This document shows positions 12,701-24,737 of a stretch of DNA of 64,000 nucleotides, piece by piece. The notes under the pieces are model-generated. The model saw only the letters and a list, made by a program, of their open reading frames with translations. It was not told where the DNA came from and made no database searches. Origin of the DNA: Daphnia carinata (Eukaryota > Arthropoda > Branchiopoda > Diplostraca > Daphniidae); the NCBI RefSeq assembly GCF_022539665.2, contig NC_081333.1:1550001-1614000 (forward strand), written 5' to 3'. How positions within the stretch are numbered: the first letter of the stretch is position 1; each line of letters starts with the position of its first letter. The translations under genes and the position numbers were made by a program.

Positions 12701-15700
12701 TGTAAGTCCTTTGATTCCTGTGTTGATTCAGATGGTCGAATTCAAAATTCAGGGCTGCATCAAAGCAAATGCGACTCAAACACGATTTGTCCTCCTAGAC
12801 GGTAATTGGAGCTTAGAATATGGGGCTGATTACATTGTTTTGATTCATTATAACAAGCGTGATCACGGAAGCATTTAGAATCCATTCACTTAGCGTGCAT
12901 GAATAATAGCAAGGAAGAAAGTGATGCTGTAGGAAACGAACCTCTTCATTGAGCAAATCGGAAGACAATGGCGGAGTGAGCGGATCCAGTTTCAATTGCG
13001 AAACACGCTTGTAAATCTTGTGATAACATACGCTCATGATGGATAGATGAACGACATAGCAACAAATGGTGGCCGCTAAAATTGTAAAGATGATACATAA
13101 GTGTTCGCTGCAATTGTGTCAACTCGATGAAAAAAAGAAAAAGACTTACAAATTGAATAACTTAGTCCGTTGTTGCTCTGGTCATACCTAAAGGAAGAAC
13201 AAAAAAATAATAATTAGCGCTACATTGTTTCGTTAAGAACGCAAGCAACCTTCAGGCAAACTCGTGAATATTACAAGAACCTCCACTTCATCGGTGGCTA
13301 GAATCAAACAAAGTGCACGGGGGTATACATTGCGCATTGCAGAAGGGCTTCATATTACAGCATTACGGAAGTCAAGAATCTATTCAAACATTTACCAGTC
13401 AAAGGAACACGATGCGCCGAAGGGTTCGTACGTGTACGCCGACCAGCCGAACAACGGAGACATGGTGAATATTAAAGCGTAGCCGACGGTGAACACGATG
13501 CAAATGCAGCTGAGTCGCGGAGTCAAGCGATGCTCTGAGAATTAAGGGAAACGGATCGATTGTGTATTCGTTGGAGACTAATCATCGTGTCATTTAATAC
13601 GGAATTGAATTAGAACCATCGGGTTCACATTCAAAGGTTCTACTAATTTAATATGCTTACTGCTTTGGGGCCTGCAGATGATGATGTAACGAAATATGGA
13701 TACAATCACCAGCGTGTTGGCGGAAATCTGTCACAATGTGATTGATAATAAAAGAGAAAGCACATGATGGTACACAAATGCTCACCATAGCCAACGTGAA
13801 GCACGTGAATGCGTAAAATTTGCAAAAGAAATCGCCAAAGACCCAAGTGCCCGAAAAGCACGAAATTATGTTGAACCTAGAACACCGAATAGAAAGAGTG
13901 GCATTTGAGAATGAAGTGCTACATGTACGCGCCTTTATTAGCGCGTTGAAATGAAGTGTTATTACGGATAGCCGAAGAACGATACTCCGAGGTCACATGA
14001 GGCCATGCTCATCAGCAAAATGAGATGAGCATCGCGACGGAAGCCTCGGCTGCGCACCAGCACTGCAATAAAGGATCCGTTTCCCAAAGTCGAAGCAGCA
14101 GCTTTCGAATAAAACATTTGCGTTAATTAATTAACTCATTTGAGCAAACTCAAGTGTCTGTACCAATAATGAGGTATTTAATGCTCGAGGTGATGCTATG
14201 AGCTACATGATCATGCAACGAAATAGGAACACGCAACAAGCTTTCTTCCAAGTTTAATCACACGACTTGTTGTGCTTAATGCCCTTTCTTCTACCCAAAC
14301 GAACTCAATAAATTGCACTTGGGTAGTCAATAATGCAGCACTTCCGTAAAACCAAGAAATTGTAATAGCGCACTTGGCTTTTAGCCTTTAGAGCCTATGC
14401 GTTTGATTAAGTTTGATGCCACGAGTACGCATTTCTTTTATTCGTTTATCATCGATCGCCAAACAAAGAGACCCCCGACAGTAGGGAATCACTCAATCCT
14501 AAATGCTATTGTTTGACGTACACGCATTTTTTTTTTTTTTTACGGAGCTCTTATGTCTCCGGATGGCTCCCAAACATTTTGCATTTATAGAAGACAGGTA
14601 GTGGGAAACACACGTACAAAAATGGAGGGATTTAATTTTTTTATTCCGCATTTTGCAGAGAACTACTTATAAAGGTTAACGTACGTGCAATACAATTGTT
14701 TGACAGTTGGAAGTCTGACATGAACCTTTTTGTGCAGATTATTAAAAATCTATTAGTTTCTTTTGCCTCCGTTGGCAACCTACGAGCGTTCCTGCGATGG
14801 ATCTTGACGTCTGATTTAATATTATAAGCTAAAGTACAAAGACAAATTTAGAATTCTAAAAATGTTGTGGATGGTACGGCTTCATCTACGTTCTAAATAT
14901 TTTAAAATTCTAAGGCGGTTAAACTGGGTATACACGCAGCGCATACAATTTTGGTAGACATTCTCAGAATGTATTTATTCACGACAAATAGAGCACGCTT
15001 CGGGCAACGAAGAACAACCAGTCGTTGGAGTATAAGCGACTAGCACTTCAACGTTCAAGTAAGAAAGATCAATATCGGGGTTGGCGAGAGCTGATGGTAT
15101 AAGACGTGCTCGAGTACATTCTTTTTATAGATATGCATCTGCTGCGATGTGCTATAAACCGCTCATAGGCCTGTGTTACATCGAAAACGAGCAAATAAAA
15201 ATGAAAAGTATATGCAAATATGCGAGCTATGTTTTTTTTTTATGGTTGAGATACGTTTATTATCCTTTCACACTTTCCTTATCTCAAGGAGAAAAGATAT
15301 GGGTTCAACGGTATTTTAAAAACTGCTTATTTGCTACGTAACGGTAAATCACGGGCGATCGATAGGATTAGGGTCGTGAGGGATGATGGAGTGTTAAACT
15401 CGTACTCCACACAGTTTGCGATTGAAACTATTTCGTGTGAAATGAAACTTCAACAAAACGTACGTTGACGTAGTCCATCCTCTACCATGACCTTTCAAAG
15501 TACAACTCAATGTCTTATTCAGTATTTCGTGTCTCTTGTTTTTGATGTTGTCCATTGTGGGTAGCGTGAATGGCGAACTGCAGATGGTTTTGAGCGGTTG
15601 TGAATAGATTCAGTCAAGTCCTGGAAATAAATTTTGCCATGTGTGACGTACATTTACTCCATGTTGTTGGTAGTAATGTCTCGGCCGTATGTTCACGTCT

Positions 15701-17587
15701 TAATCGATACATGGAATCGTGACAGCCGCCCAATTCCCTTGAATTCATGCGAAATTCGCTGACAAGGCCTGCCTATTTAACTTTAACAGCTTTTAAAATA
15801 GTGCAAAGTTGATGGAGAACGGGTGGCTGATGGTAAACGCTCCGGTTTTCCTAAAACCCACAGCTTTTCAACGACATTCAATTGACAGTTTCATAAACCT
15901 CACAGGATTTCACTAGGACTGTTCCATGCTAGACGGCTGCTATACCTGAAGAGCTGCAAGATATGCACAAAGTACACAATGGGCTTGTAATGTCGAGTTC
16001 ACGAAGTTTGATCGGATTATGGATTTAGTACCGGGTACACTTTATAGACAAGCCTTACTGTTAGATACACGGGCAGCCTATAGGTGCTATGCAAACGACG
16101 TCGTGACCGCTGAGCACTATGTATCCAGATTACACTTTATTTACAACGAGATGCGTACTGCCTCTTTGTCGCTGTCATCTAAACTAACTGCACAGAGAGA
16201 TTAGAGTTATATCTCGTCACCCCATTCCACAGGTGTTTTTCATGTCGTTACCTTTACAGATTTAACAACCAAGACACTCGTATCGAGAGCTTGCACCCGG
16301 CCAAAACTGTTAGAATTTTAATTGTCTTTATTGTGTATGCATGGTGGCCTTAAACTGCATGACAAACTCGTTCGTCTTTCATTTCCTTTCCATGAAATTT
16401 TAATTGAATAACTTACAACACAAAAAAAAAACTTTGAAATCGAAAAGTTTCATTGCCTATTTATTTTCTACTTTATATATAAAAAAAAAAAAACTTAAAG
16501 ATAAAATTTAAGAAATAAGAAAGTGCAGCAGTAAAATAAAATGTTCAACGAATGAGAATGTGTTAGAGAAATACGACAAAGAAAGACAGAATCGGTTCTC
16601 TTAATTTGCCTGAAAGGCGAGGTCTTTATTTACTGGGTTTCTCAATTACGCGCTCGCAACAACGATAGGGTTAGGTTGCCATCACGCTTAGAATGCAAAA
16701 GATTTCCTACAAGCTCTTGAAAAGAAGGAACAAGCGCCACTTGGGCTGGATGTCTTTTTCAAAACAAAAATATAAATATAAAGCATCGCAGTGTTGTCGC
16801 AAGAACTGGATCGGTATAAGGGCACGCCATTAAGTATTCAAACTAATTTAATCGATCTAATGAAAGGTGAAAACGCAGAAGATTATTCCGTGCTTCTTTG
16901 CATCCAGTGAACATTATTTACTGGATGGGTGGATCGTCATTAATTTCCTGTTTGAATTCAACTACTGGCAAATCATAATAACGAAATGCTAAAGAAGTTT
17001 CCTGAACTACAAGGGAGGACACCCAACTTGTCAATGGTAATTCTTACGCAGTTCTCTGATGGATGAAAGGTAACTAATGAAGAAAAAAAAAACTTTTTGA
17101 TTTGAGCTCGTTCAGAAGTTTTCTGTGTCTCGTTCTTCCACTGATTATATACAGCTATATCCCAATTAATGTTAAGATTCAAAAGTTTGCACAAACTTTG
17201 CTCGTATGGACGTAGCAAATTATTTTTCTTTAATTCCCGTTCCGGGCATTGACGTTCGACATCGAAAATTCTTCTTTGCTCGAGATCAAACAATTTTCAC
17301 CCATTCAGAAAAAGATCAAATGGCCAGGGGCTTTTAAAAAAAAATTACTTAGGTTATGACGCACGTCGCCTAATTGACAGGTAGTCTGCCGCTCTACTCG
17401 TCAAGACCAACCAACATATCTTATCGTAAGTTGAGCTTCAAAAGCGTATGATCTTTAAATTCGAATCAAAATAATAATAAATAAAACATCACTTACCGAC
17501 GATGGTGAGGAAGATCCCAGTGATGGTAAGCACTTGCTGCGATACTTCAACAGTCGGTCTCGACGGCAAAGGACTAGCGTCTTCCAT
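9764..17587 (-). CDS. Opsin (rhodopsin-type GPCR), 389 aa, divergent arthropsin-like
   Basis: Exons are complement 17587-17497, 14062-13966, 13876-13786, 13727-13661, 13534-13396, 13187-13150, 13075-12942, 12611-12514, 10755-10588, 10442-10328 and 9895-9764; the sum is 1170 nt, exactly in frame. The product is a light-sensing 7TM receptor of the plasma membrane. The retinal-binding Lys is K261 in FAKMSCMMNPLLYGL, with the opsin spacing to NPxxY (267-271). The predicted disulfide is C81-C158. Glu152, six residues before C158, matches the position-181 counterion, and Tyr84 sits at position 113, as in Gq-type opsins. WSPYA marks TM6. Oddities: the acidic residue of D/ERY is Phe (FRY, 105-107), the TM1 Asn appears to be Ile, and the tripeptide after NPxxY is NAS rather than HPK. 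Introns 1 (3.4 kb) and 8 (1.8 kb) are long. I am sure it is an opsin. Arthropsin is my best subgroup guess, but only a tree can settle it. Confidence 0.9.
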
Positions 17588-18851
17588 GTCGATAACCGAT
17601 GAAACTATTCAACCAAAACTTAGGTCTAATATTTCTTGCTTCTTATGTGATATCAAAAACGGACGAACAGATTCGTAATCGTCCGATCTAGTCACAAGTT
17701 GGTGAGTTACTCTCAGAAAGACGAACGACTCTAGGGCAAAGTGTTGTCGATGGATGCTCATGCGCCCCTCAGTCGGACGTTGTATGATGCCTCTCTTTAA
17801 TGTCAAGTTACTCTGCGACGTTAAAGAAATTAATGGAACAAAAGTGAATAATCATCGTCTTGATTCAGTTCTGCTGATGCGTACGCATTTCTATTTTTTT
17901 CCCCAACTGCGTCATCAGCCCATTAAGTGAGTTGTTGATGAATTCGATCGATAAACTGTGTGCCGATGTGTTCGTGTTGATAACAGATTTTAATCAAAAC
18001 TAACCCTAGCCTCCAGCGTCTATCTCCTTAACGTAGCACAGGAAGAGGCCCCAACTCCCGCGTTTTCAACGTACTCGCCAAAAATCCAAGTTCATCGTCA
18101 TGAAGTCGGAAAATGCATCGACAAGAATAAAATCGATTAGGAGGAATCCAGATGAAAAAGAGAGAAAATGTTCATTTTTCCCCCTCACCCCAGCAACTGA
18201 TGGTGGATGCTATAGTAATTGGTTTATATTAGCGCAAGCACACCGTTTGTTATGCGTCCTTAATTCCAAGAAAGAGAGAGGAAATGAAAGAGCGCAAACG
18301 CTGATTGAAACCAATGCATAACTGGCTTGTCAGCTCGTTGCGCTCTCTAAATATAGCGACAAAACGTATATGCTCCTTTACTATCGTCTGTTTTACGGAT
18401 TGCCATTGTTCCTTGTTTAATCGAGAATGATGACGCAGCGCTGAGTGCAGAACATCTGAATGTTTGTCTCCTTCTTTTTCGAATCCTGTTGGTTGTACGG
18501 CTGTCATTGAGATTGCTGATCAAAGAAACACATAACACTTATTAAGCTGTGACCAGAGTTTGCATCGTGCTTCTATTCTTGTTTGATCCGCAGCAATTAA
18601 AATCGAAAGGTGCAAACACTCGCAAATAGACGATCGAAGGCGTTGCACTTGTTTAATTTCGACAGCGCTTCATTTTTTAAAATAAGCATATATGAAACAG
18701 AAAATACACGCACACACACACACGCACGTCGTGAATGATATCATTATTATATAGTACTATATGGAAGTTGAGGGGATGCTAACCAGCTTGGGATAGGGAT
18801 CGCTAGTTGGCAGCATCATTAACGGATTGTTTTTTGCATTTTTCCGAGAAA
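17588..18851. other. Intergenic between opsin start and ABCG stop
   Basis: This holds the presumed opsin promoter and the 3' UTR of the ABCG gene at 18852. There is a (CA)n tract near 18710-18725. I looked for the arthropod opsin RCSI/P3-type palindrome and did not find a clear copy. An 85-codon minus frame at 18250-18507 matches nothing I recognise. Confidence 0.5.
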
Positions 18852-21800
18852 TTATCGGAACTTCATCTTTTTGTGACGCGACAATTTGCGGCCGACTGGC
18901 TTCGAGAACAATAGGACGATCGATTGAATCAAAGCGAATAATGCCCAGAAGGCCAGGACGGCCAAAAGAGGTAGCAACAAAGGGCCCAGGGGTAACCAAT
19001 CAAATTGATGTGCCCAGTAGCTGAGCGCCTGAGAGCCACTGGACAGGCCACACGGTATCTTCAGAACCAATCCAGGTGCTTCCTGTCGTGTCAACGGGTT
19101 TCTCGAGCACTCAAATGATTGAGTTGCGTTGCCGAAATCCAACCGTTGCAACGAATGGAGCGTCCAGCGTAGAGGCGACACCCAACGTAGCCAAGACGTC
19201 CACCAGTTCATTGTCTGCAACTGGACAGCGAAGCCGGAACCCAGAGCGGTTAGCGTAACCAGGACAGCGCTGGCCACGGTGGCCACATGACGTGATGAAC
19301 AGAGACTGGCCACACTCAGCGTCATGATCCGGATGGCGTAAAGATAAAACATCATGTAACCTACCGAGATAAAAGAAAACGTTCTGAATGAACACGTACG
19401 TTATGTTTGATTGAATAAAAAACATACCTATTTCAATGAAAAGGCCTTCAGCTGTATGGAAACCTGCTAGGGCGTAAGCTGGCAATAGATAGCCCATGAA
19501 AATGCCTCCAGCCGCCAAAAAACTTGACGTCGTCTTTGAAAAAAAGAAAGATACACGTTAATTAGATGATTTCAAACATCTCGCAACGCTCAAGAAATGC
19601 ATCGCCGGAGATTGACAAACTCATAAAAAGCTTTTGCTTTTTGACGAACGTGGGTGCTATTCTTCAAACTCAATCACCAGAGCTCGATACTTCCAAGAAT
19701 TTTGTTTGAAAAGAAACTCATATTGAGACTAGTTTCAAAAGAATCCCATTGTACACTCCCCCTTTTCCTCTATATCAATACAGGGCTCAGCTAGCCTTTA
19801 ACTTTGTTTGATTAGTTCCAGCCAAGCGTCCACCGGAGCCGACAGGAAACATAGGCACACGCACACAGAGAATGAAGGGTCAAAGATATCGAATACCTTG
19901 GAAGCAAAATGGACCCATCGGCCAAAAAGTCGATCGTTGACGTCACGCTCAAGCGAGTCCCTCTCCTTCCACACGTCGGTGATCATCAGCATCAGGGTAG
20001 GCCAAATGGCCACCGTTCCCAGTACGTAGTGCAGCGCCAATCTGTCGTTAATATCCTCTTGCTCGGCCAGCAAACCGTGATGCGTTGAGCGGACGTTCCA
20101 AAAAATGGCGCCGTGAACGAGCGACATGACGACGCTCGTCGTGAAGACGGCGAACCAACGCCGCAAGTTCGTCGGGAATGTAAACACGAGCGAACGTCTA
20201 TCAGATATTAAAGAGTGCATATTTCTTAATCTGGGCTGATCGATCCAGTGCACAATAGGCCGTGCTCGGGGAACGTCCTTCTTCCCCAGCTGAGAATAGA
20301 GCAAGCTTTTAATGTTTAACTTACATCCATAAAGCAGCAATCTTGAGCAGGAAATTAGCGCGTTTATTACGCGGAGGCAATATTCCTGGAGGACCAGGAT
20401 CAGACAGTGGCTCCTGTCTACGACGAAATGTCTCGGCTAAATGCTCTGCTCGCTGGCTCGACTCGAGCAGAGCTTCTCCAGTTAAATCGTCCAATGTCAC
20501 CAAGTCAACTGCATATTAAAAGCGATAAATATTGGGTTATTTCAAATATACATCTGGAGCATTCATTTGAATTTTGAATTACGATAATAATCGGAGGGAT
20601 TCTTGTAGGCTGGGCACGGGAATTCGATGAAGGCGAAATAGGGTAGCATTTCACGTCTACGGCCGCAGTACATCATCCGGCCGGATGAAATTAATGCCAC
20701 TCTGGAGAGCATAGTGAAGATTTCATAGGTGGGCGGATGGACAGTCAAGACGACAATACGTCCTCGAGCGGCCCATTGGCGCAGGTACTCGACGAGGAAG
20801 AACGTGTCGAAGATGTCCATGCCTTTGGTCGGCTGATCTAATAGGACGATGTCAGTGTCGAGAAGGAGATGCGACGCAACGTTGAGACGACGCCGTTCCG
20901 ATACTGTCAGCCGCCCGACTCGAGTATTCCGCACCGGTTCAAGTCCAAGATCCGTAATTAAAGCATCGATCTATCGTGGCAATTTTCCAAAAATCAATGG
21001 ACCGTTGAGATAATGCAATCAATACACGCACAAAAGAACTGATATCGAATTTTAATCATTCAATTATCGATCGACATGTGTGCAACCTTAAATATATTGC
21101 CCTCGGAATTCAACGATGCATTGGCGCTTTGATTTTTTTTTTTCAGCCTGCGTTACGCAATCGATGCGCTGTTTCAAGCGTCGTTCCCCCCCCCCCAATC
21201 CAGTTCCATGTTTCTTTGATGTCATACAGAGCTATGCAGATGCGTTCGAAAGTGTTTCCCATTTCACGCCGTATAGGATGTGAACGGAAACAGCTTTATC
21301 TCAATTGTTATTTATTACGTGGGATTTTTCGCATCGTCTACCTTGCCACTCGGCGAGCCTCCTTTCCGTGGTAAAACACATTTCTCCAGGAAATGGTGGT
21401 GTGCATCGACCAATAGGAGACATCGTGGAGACATGGAGACCCGTCGTTATTGCATATCCAGCGGACTTGAACGCCGGTAATCGACTACGTGTAGGACAAA
21501 AGAAAAACTCTGTCGCACTTGCTTCCACGTCTGCACATTTTTTTACCAAGCTAAACCAAGTACAGGTGTCAGGGAAACGGGTCACGTACACAACTTAAGT
21601 TTCCGCTCCCTATTTTTTTGTTTTTTTTTTATTGTATTTCTAGTTTGGCAATTTATTTCGTTACCGTGACGACAACGAACCTGATAAAAAAAAAAATAAG
21701 GGCATGTGAAACATAGGCAGCTTGATCTAATTATATTTTATAGCTGACTCGTTTGGTTAACTTTGGTAGGTAACACACAACTGTGGAGTTGCCACGCCGA

Positions 21801-24737
21801 AATAATACCGGGAGGGAAAAACAAAACAAACAAATGCCAAATAGTTCACGCTGCTAGGCACCAATCAAAACAGGTTGTCTAACCATTCCAGTTTGCTGGA
21901 TCATCTGTGAATTGTCATCTCTTTCTCTTCTCGCCGGAGGGAGAATGTTAAGGATTTAAAACGCTCTTATTTCACAGTTGAACGATATCACGCGGGATTC
22001 GGGGGAATATTTCTTTTTTTTTTTTCCTTATAGTCTGTCAGAATAAATTTGGACTGGGGATCGTGTGAAAAAAAAAAGATGGCCGATATCTGGAGAGCCT
22101 CTCTAACAGCTTCTTCGATTTCCCCCTTTTTCATCTAATTGTCAGGATCGTGAATCTTACTCGTCGACCCTACTATATCGTTCGTATGATGAAAAGAGAT
22201 TAGAGCGTTCGATTTTTTATGTGGCAGACTTCAAACGAGCACAAAGAGATACTCTTTCTACCAAGTCTGTGAGGAGAACACACCGTTGCTAAGGTAACGC
22301 TGACGATGAAAGATATAACACTACGTCAAACTTACTCTGCCTTTGGTATCGAAATTGCGAGCCGGCCGGCCCGGTGCTTGTAGCAAAGCAGTGAAGAGTA
22401 ACGTCTGACGGACGGTCATATCCGGACACCAGCGGATGTCCTGTTGAACGTAGGCCAGCCGATCGGACAGGCCAGCCGATGTTGTAGTGACGCCGTTCAC
22501 AACCAAATCGCCCCGCACTTTGAAGCCCCACTGACGTGGTAAGTTGGCCAAAATGTCCAGCAAGGCCGTTCCTTCCCGTTCTATTTTCAAAATCAAAATT
22601 TGCCTTTTAAATGATTCGTTCAAGATAAAAAGATTATTTGAATAAAACGAACCTGATGTTGCTAGAATTCCAAGAATTTCACCGGCCCGGGCTTCGAAGG
22701 AAATGTCGTCCAGCAAGTGGATGCGATGTCCGTTGACTGTCGGCTTGTCGTAACAGAGTCCTCGCACCTGCAAATGTGGATGCTTCATGTGCGGCTGATG
22801 GGCCGTCAGGTCGTCGCCATCATTGCTGCCGTCACCAAACTGTTGTTGCTGCTGAGCAAAGTACTCGTCGCGGGGGAAGTATTTCTCGTTGAGCATGATC
22901 TCGTCCCTCTGCGGGTAGACGCTGAATCCGGCACCGGTGACGCTTCCTACGATGCCGCCACCACCGGGCGGTAGACCTTGAATATGTCGACTGCGATGTT
23001 GTTGCCGTGAATGGAAAGACAGGTGAGATGACGTCCCACCGCCGCCACCACCGCCCATTTTCGAATATTTAGACTGCTGGCTCGCCGGACGGCTGTTGTA
23101 TCCTCCGCCGCCGCTTAAATGAGGCGTGGTCGGATCAGGTCTTTGCCTGAATCCTTCAGCTAACAATTTTTTAGAAAAATAAAATTATTTATTTTAAATA
23201 ATTTGATACAAAAGGTGTTTCTCAACTGAAGAATAGCGAATTGATTCGTTAACACAAAAAAAGGGGGATAATAAAATATCATTTTAGGCTTGTTTTTCTT
23301 TTTCAAGTAGAGAAAGGATATACCGTCACGCATTCCTTCGTTCTCAAACGCAACTGCGTCACGCCATTGCAATGTTATGGGAGAGACAGAGAGAAGTAAA
23401 GCTCAGACCGTGTCCAGTTTATTTAGTGCCTCTTTTTAATGTTCCAGGAAGGCGTGGTTGGTTCTCCACCACAGAGGCTTCAACAATCGGTGCGGTTTTA
23501 TTAATAGTTTTTTATTATTTTTTTTTTTTTACCTTGAAAATGTTCACCAAACACGGACGAAGGCAACAGTAACGCGCACTAGTCGCAAGAAATCTTCCCG
23601 TTTTCGTAACAATGGCCAACCCTTTAACAGACGTGTAATACGGCAATTCTTCATCTATTTTAAAGGATATACATATTTTTTTTTTTCCTTGTGTATAACA
23701 AAGCCCAATCTTCCTCCGAAATCTATACGGACAATACGAGATTCAATTGCGGCTTGTTGAGCCGGATAAAACGGCAATCGGCTTTTGCCGGGATTACGGT
23801 GCGCAGCGTACACCGACTGTTAGAGCCAAACATTACGCCGTGCCCATTAGTTTCCTATTCTCCGAAACTCAGATCATCATCTAACGTACGGCCGTGTTGT
23901 TAAGGTACACACACATAAAGTCTGATTTCCTAGTAGCTGTTACCCAGAGACATCTCTCTATTTTTCAAACATATACGTAATTGAAAAGTTATGTACCTGA
24001 CAGCAGATTGGCTTCGCTGATGCTCTTCATGCGTTGCTCTCGGCTTCTATTTTTATGGCCTTGTTGGCCATCGATCGCACCGTTCGGATTCTGGATGAGG
24101 TTTTTGCGGAAGTCTGGATCGCTGCGAGATAACAGAAGATTCTTGGATCGCATGACGGGAGAGCCGTCGTTACTCGAATCATAACCGCTGGACTCTTCGC
24201 GACCCGAACGGGCCACCACGCGAGGCAAGCCGAATTTCAAATAGGCGTTCGTGTTGTGAGCGAGATTTGATTTAGGTCCACACTTCGGATGATTCATGAT
24301 TGAATTAACTGTTAAGGAAGAATGAAGCGATTAACGAGACGTGAGAACAATGAAATCCTTTCGAATCAAGTGAAACTAAAAAGTGCGTGCAAAAGTCTTT
24401 GTTTGATTGACGAACGTCGTCGTCTCTTTTAAATGAAGCATCAAGCTATTAGATGTCAATCAAATCAAATTGATCTACATATACACTCACTGGTAGTGGA
24501 GTCTAACTGGAAGTTGCCGTAAGGTAACGGAGCTTTCATGTTGCTGCCGAGTGCCGAATCGGCGAAATCTGAATTGAGATTCTGTCTGTAGATGGACCAG
24601 GCGTGTAGATCTTCTGCCGTGTTGGTCGTCCGCTGATTATTGTCACCATAAGTCGCCGGAGCGTTAGACTGGAGCTGGGCGATGGCCGGCACCGAATACC
24701 GACGTTCACGGCCGGTCATTTCCCACGACTCGGCCAT
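18852..24737 (-). CDS. ABCG8-like half-transporter, degenerate NBD, 932 aa
   Basis: Exons are complement 24737-24491, 24308-23997, 23159-22653, 22580-22336, 20970-20583, 20508-20325, 20197-19897, 19533-19428 and 19360-18852 (2799 nt, in frame). Layout: an N-terminal extension of about 280 residues that is Ser/Gly/Gln-rich and probably disordered, the nucleotide-binding domain, then six TM segments in the C-terminal half with a Cys-containing last loop (NATQSFECSRNPLTRQ). The ATPase motifs are degenerate. The Walker A region reads LATSGEREGTALLD (no lysine), the signature is TVSERRR instead of SGGERRR, and Walker B is IVLLDQPTKGMD (Glu to Gln). The Q-loop (YVQQD) and H-loop His (VHPP) remain. 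ABCG proteins act as dimers; mammalian ABCG8 has an inactive ATP site and pairs with ABCG5 to export sterols. The head-to-head partner at 30371 fits that model. The lipid substrate here is inferred. Confidence 0.88.

Noticed and set aside
18250-18507. 85-codon minus frame between the opsin and ABCG genes
   Set aside because: No domain, no splice partners, no similarity that I recognise.
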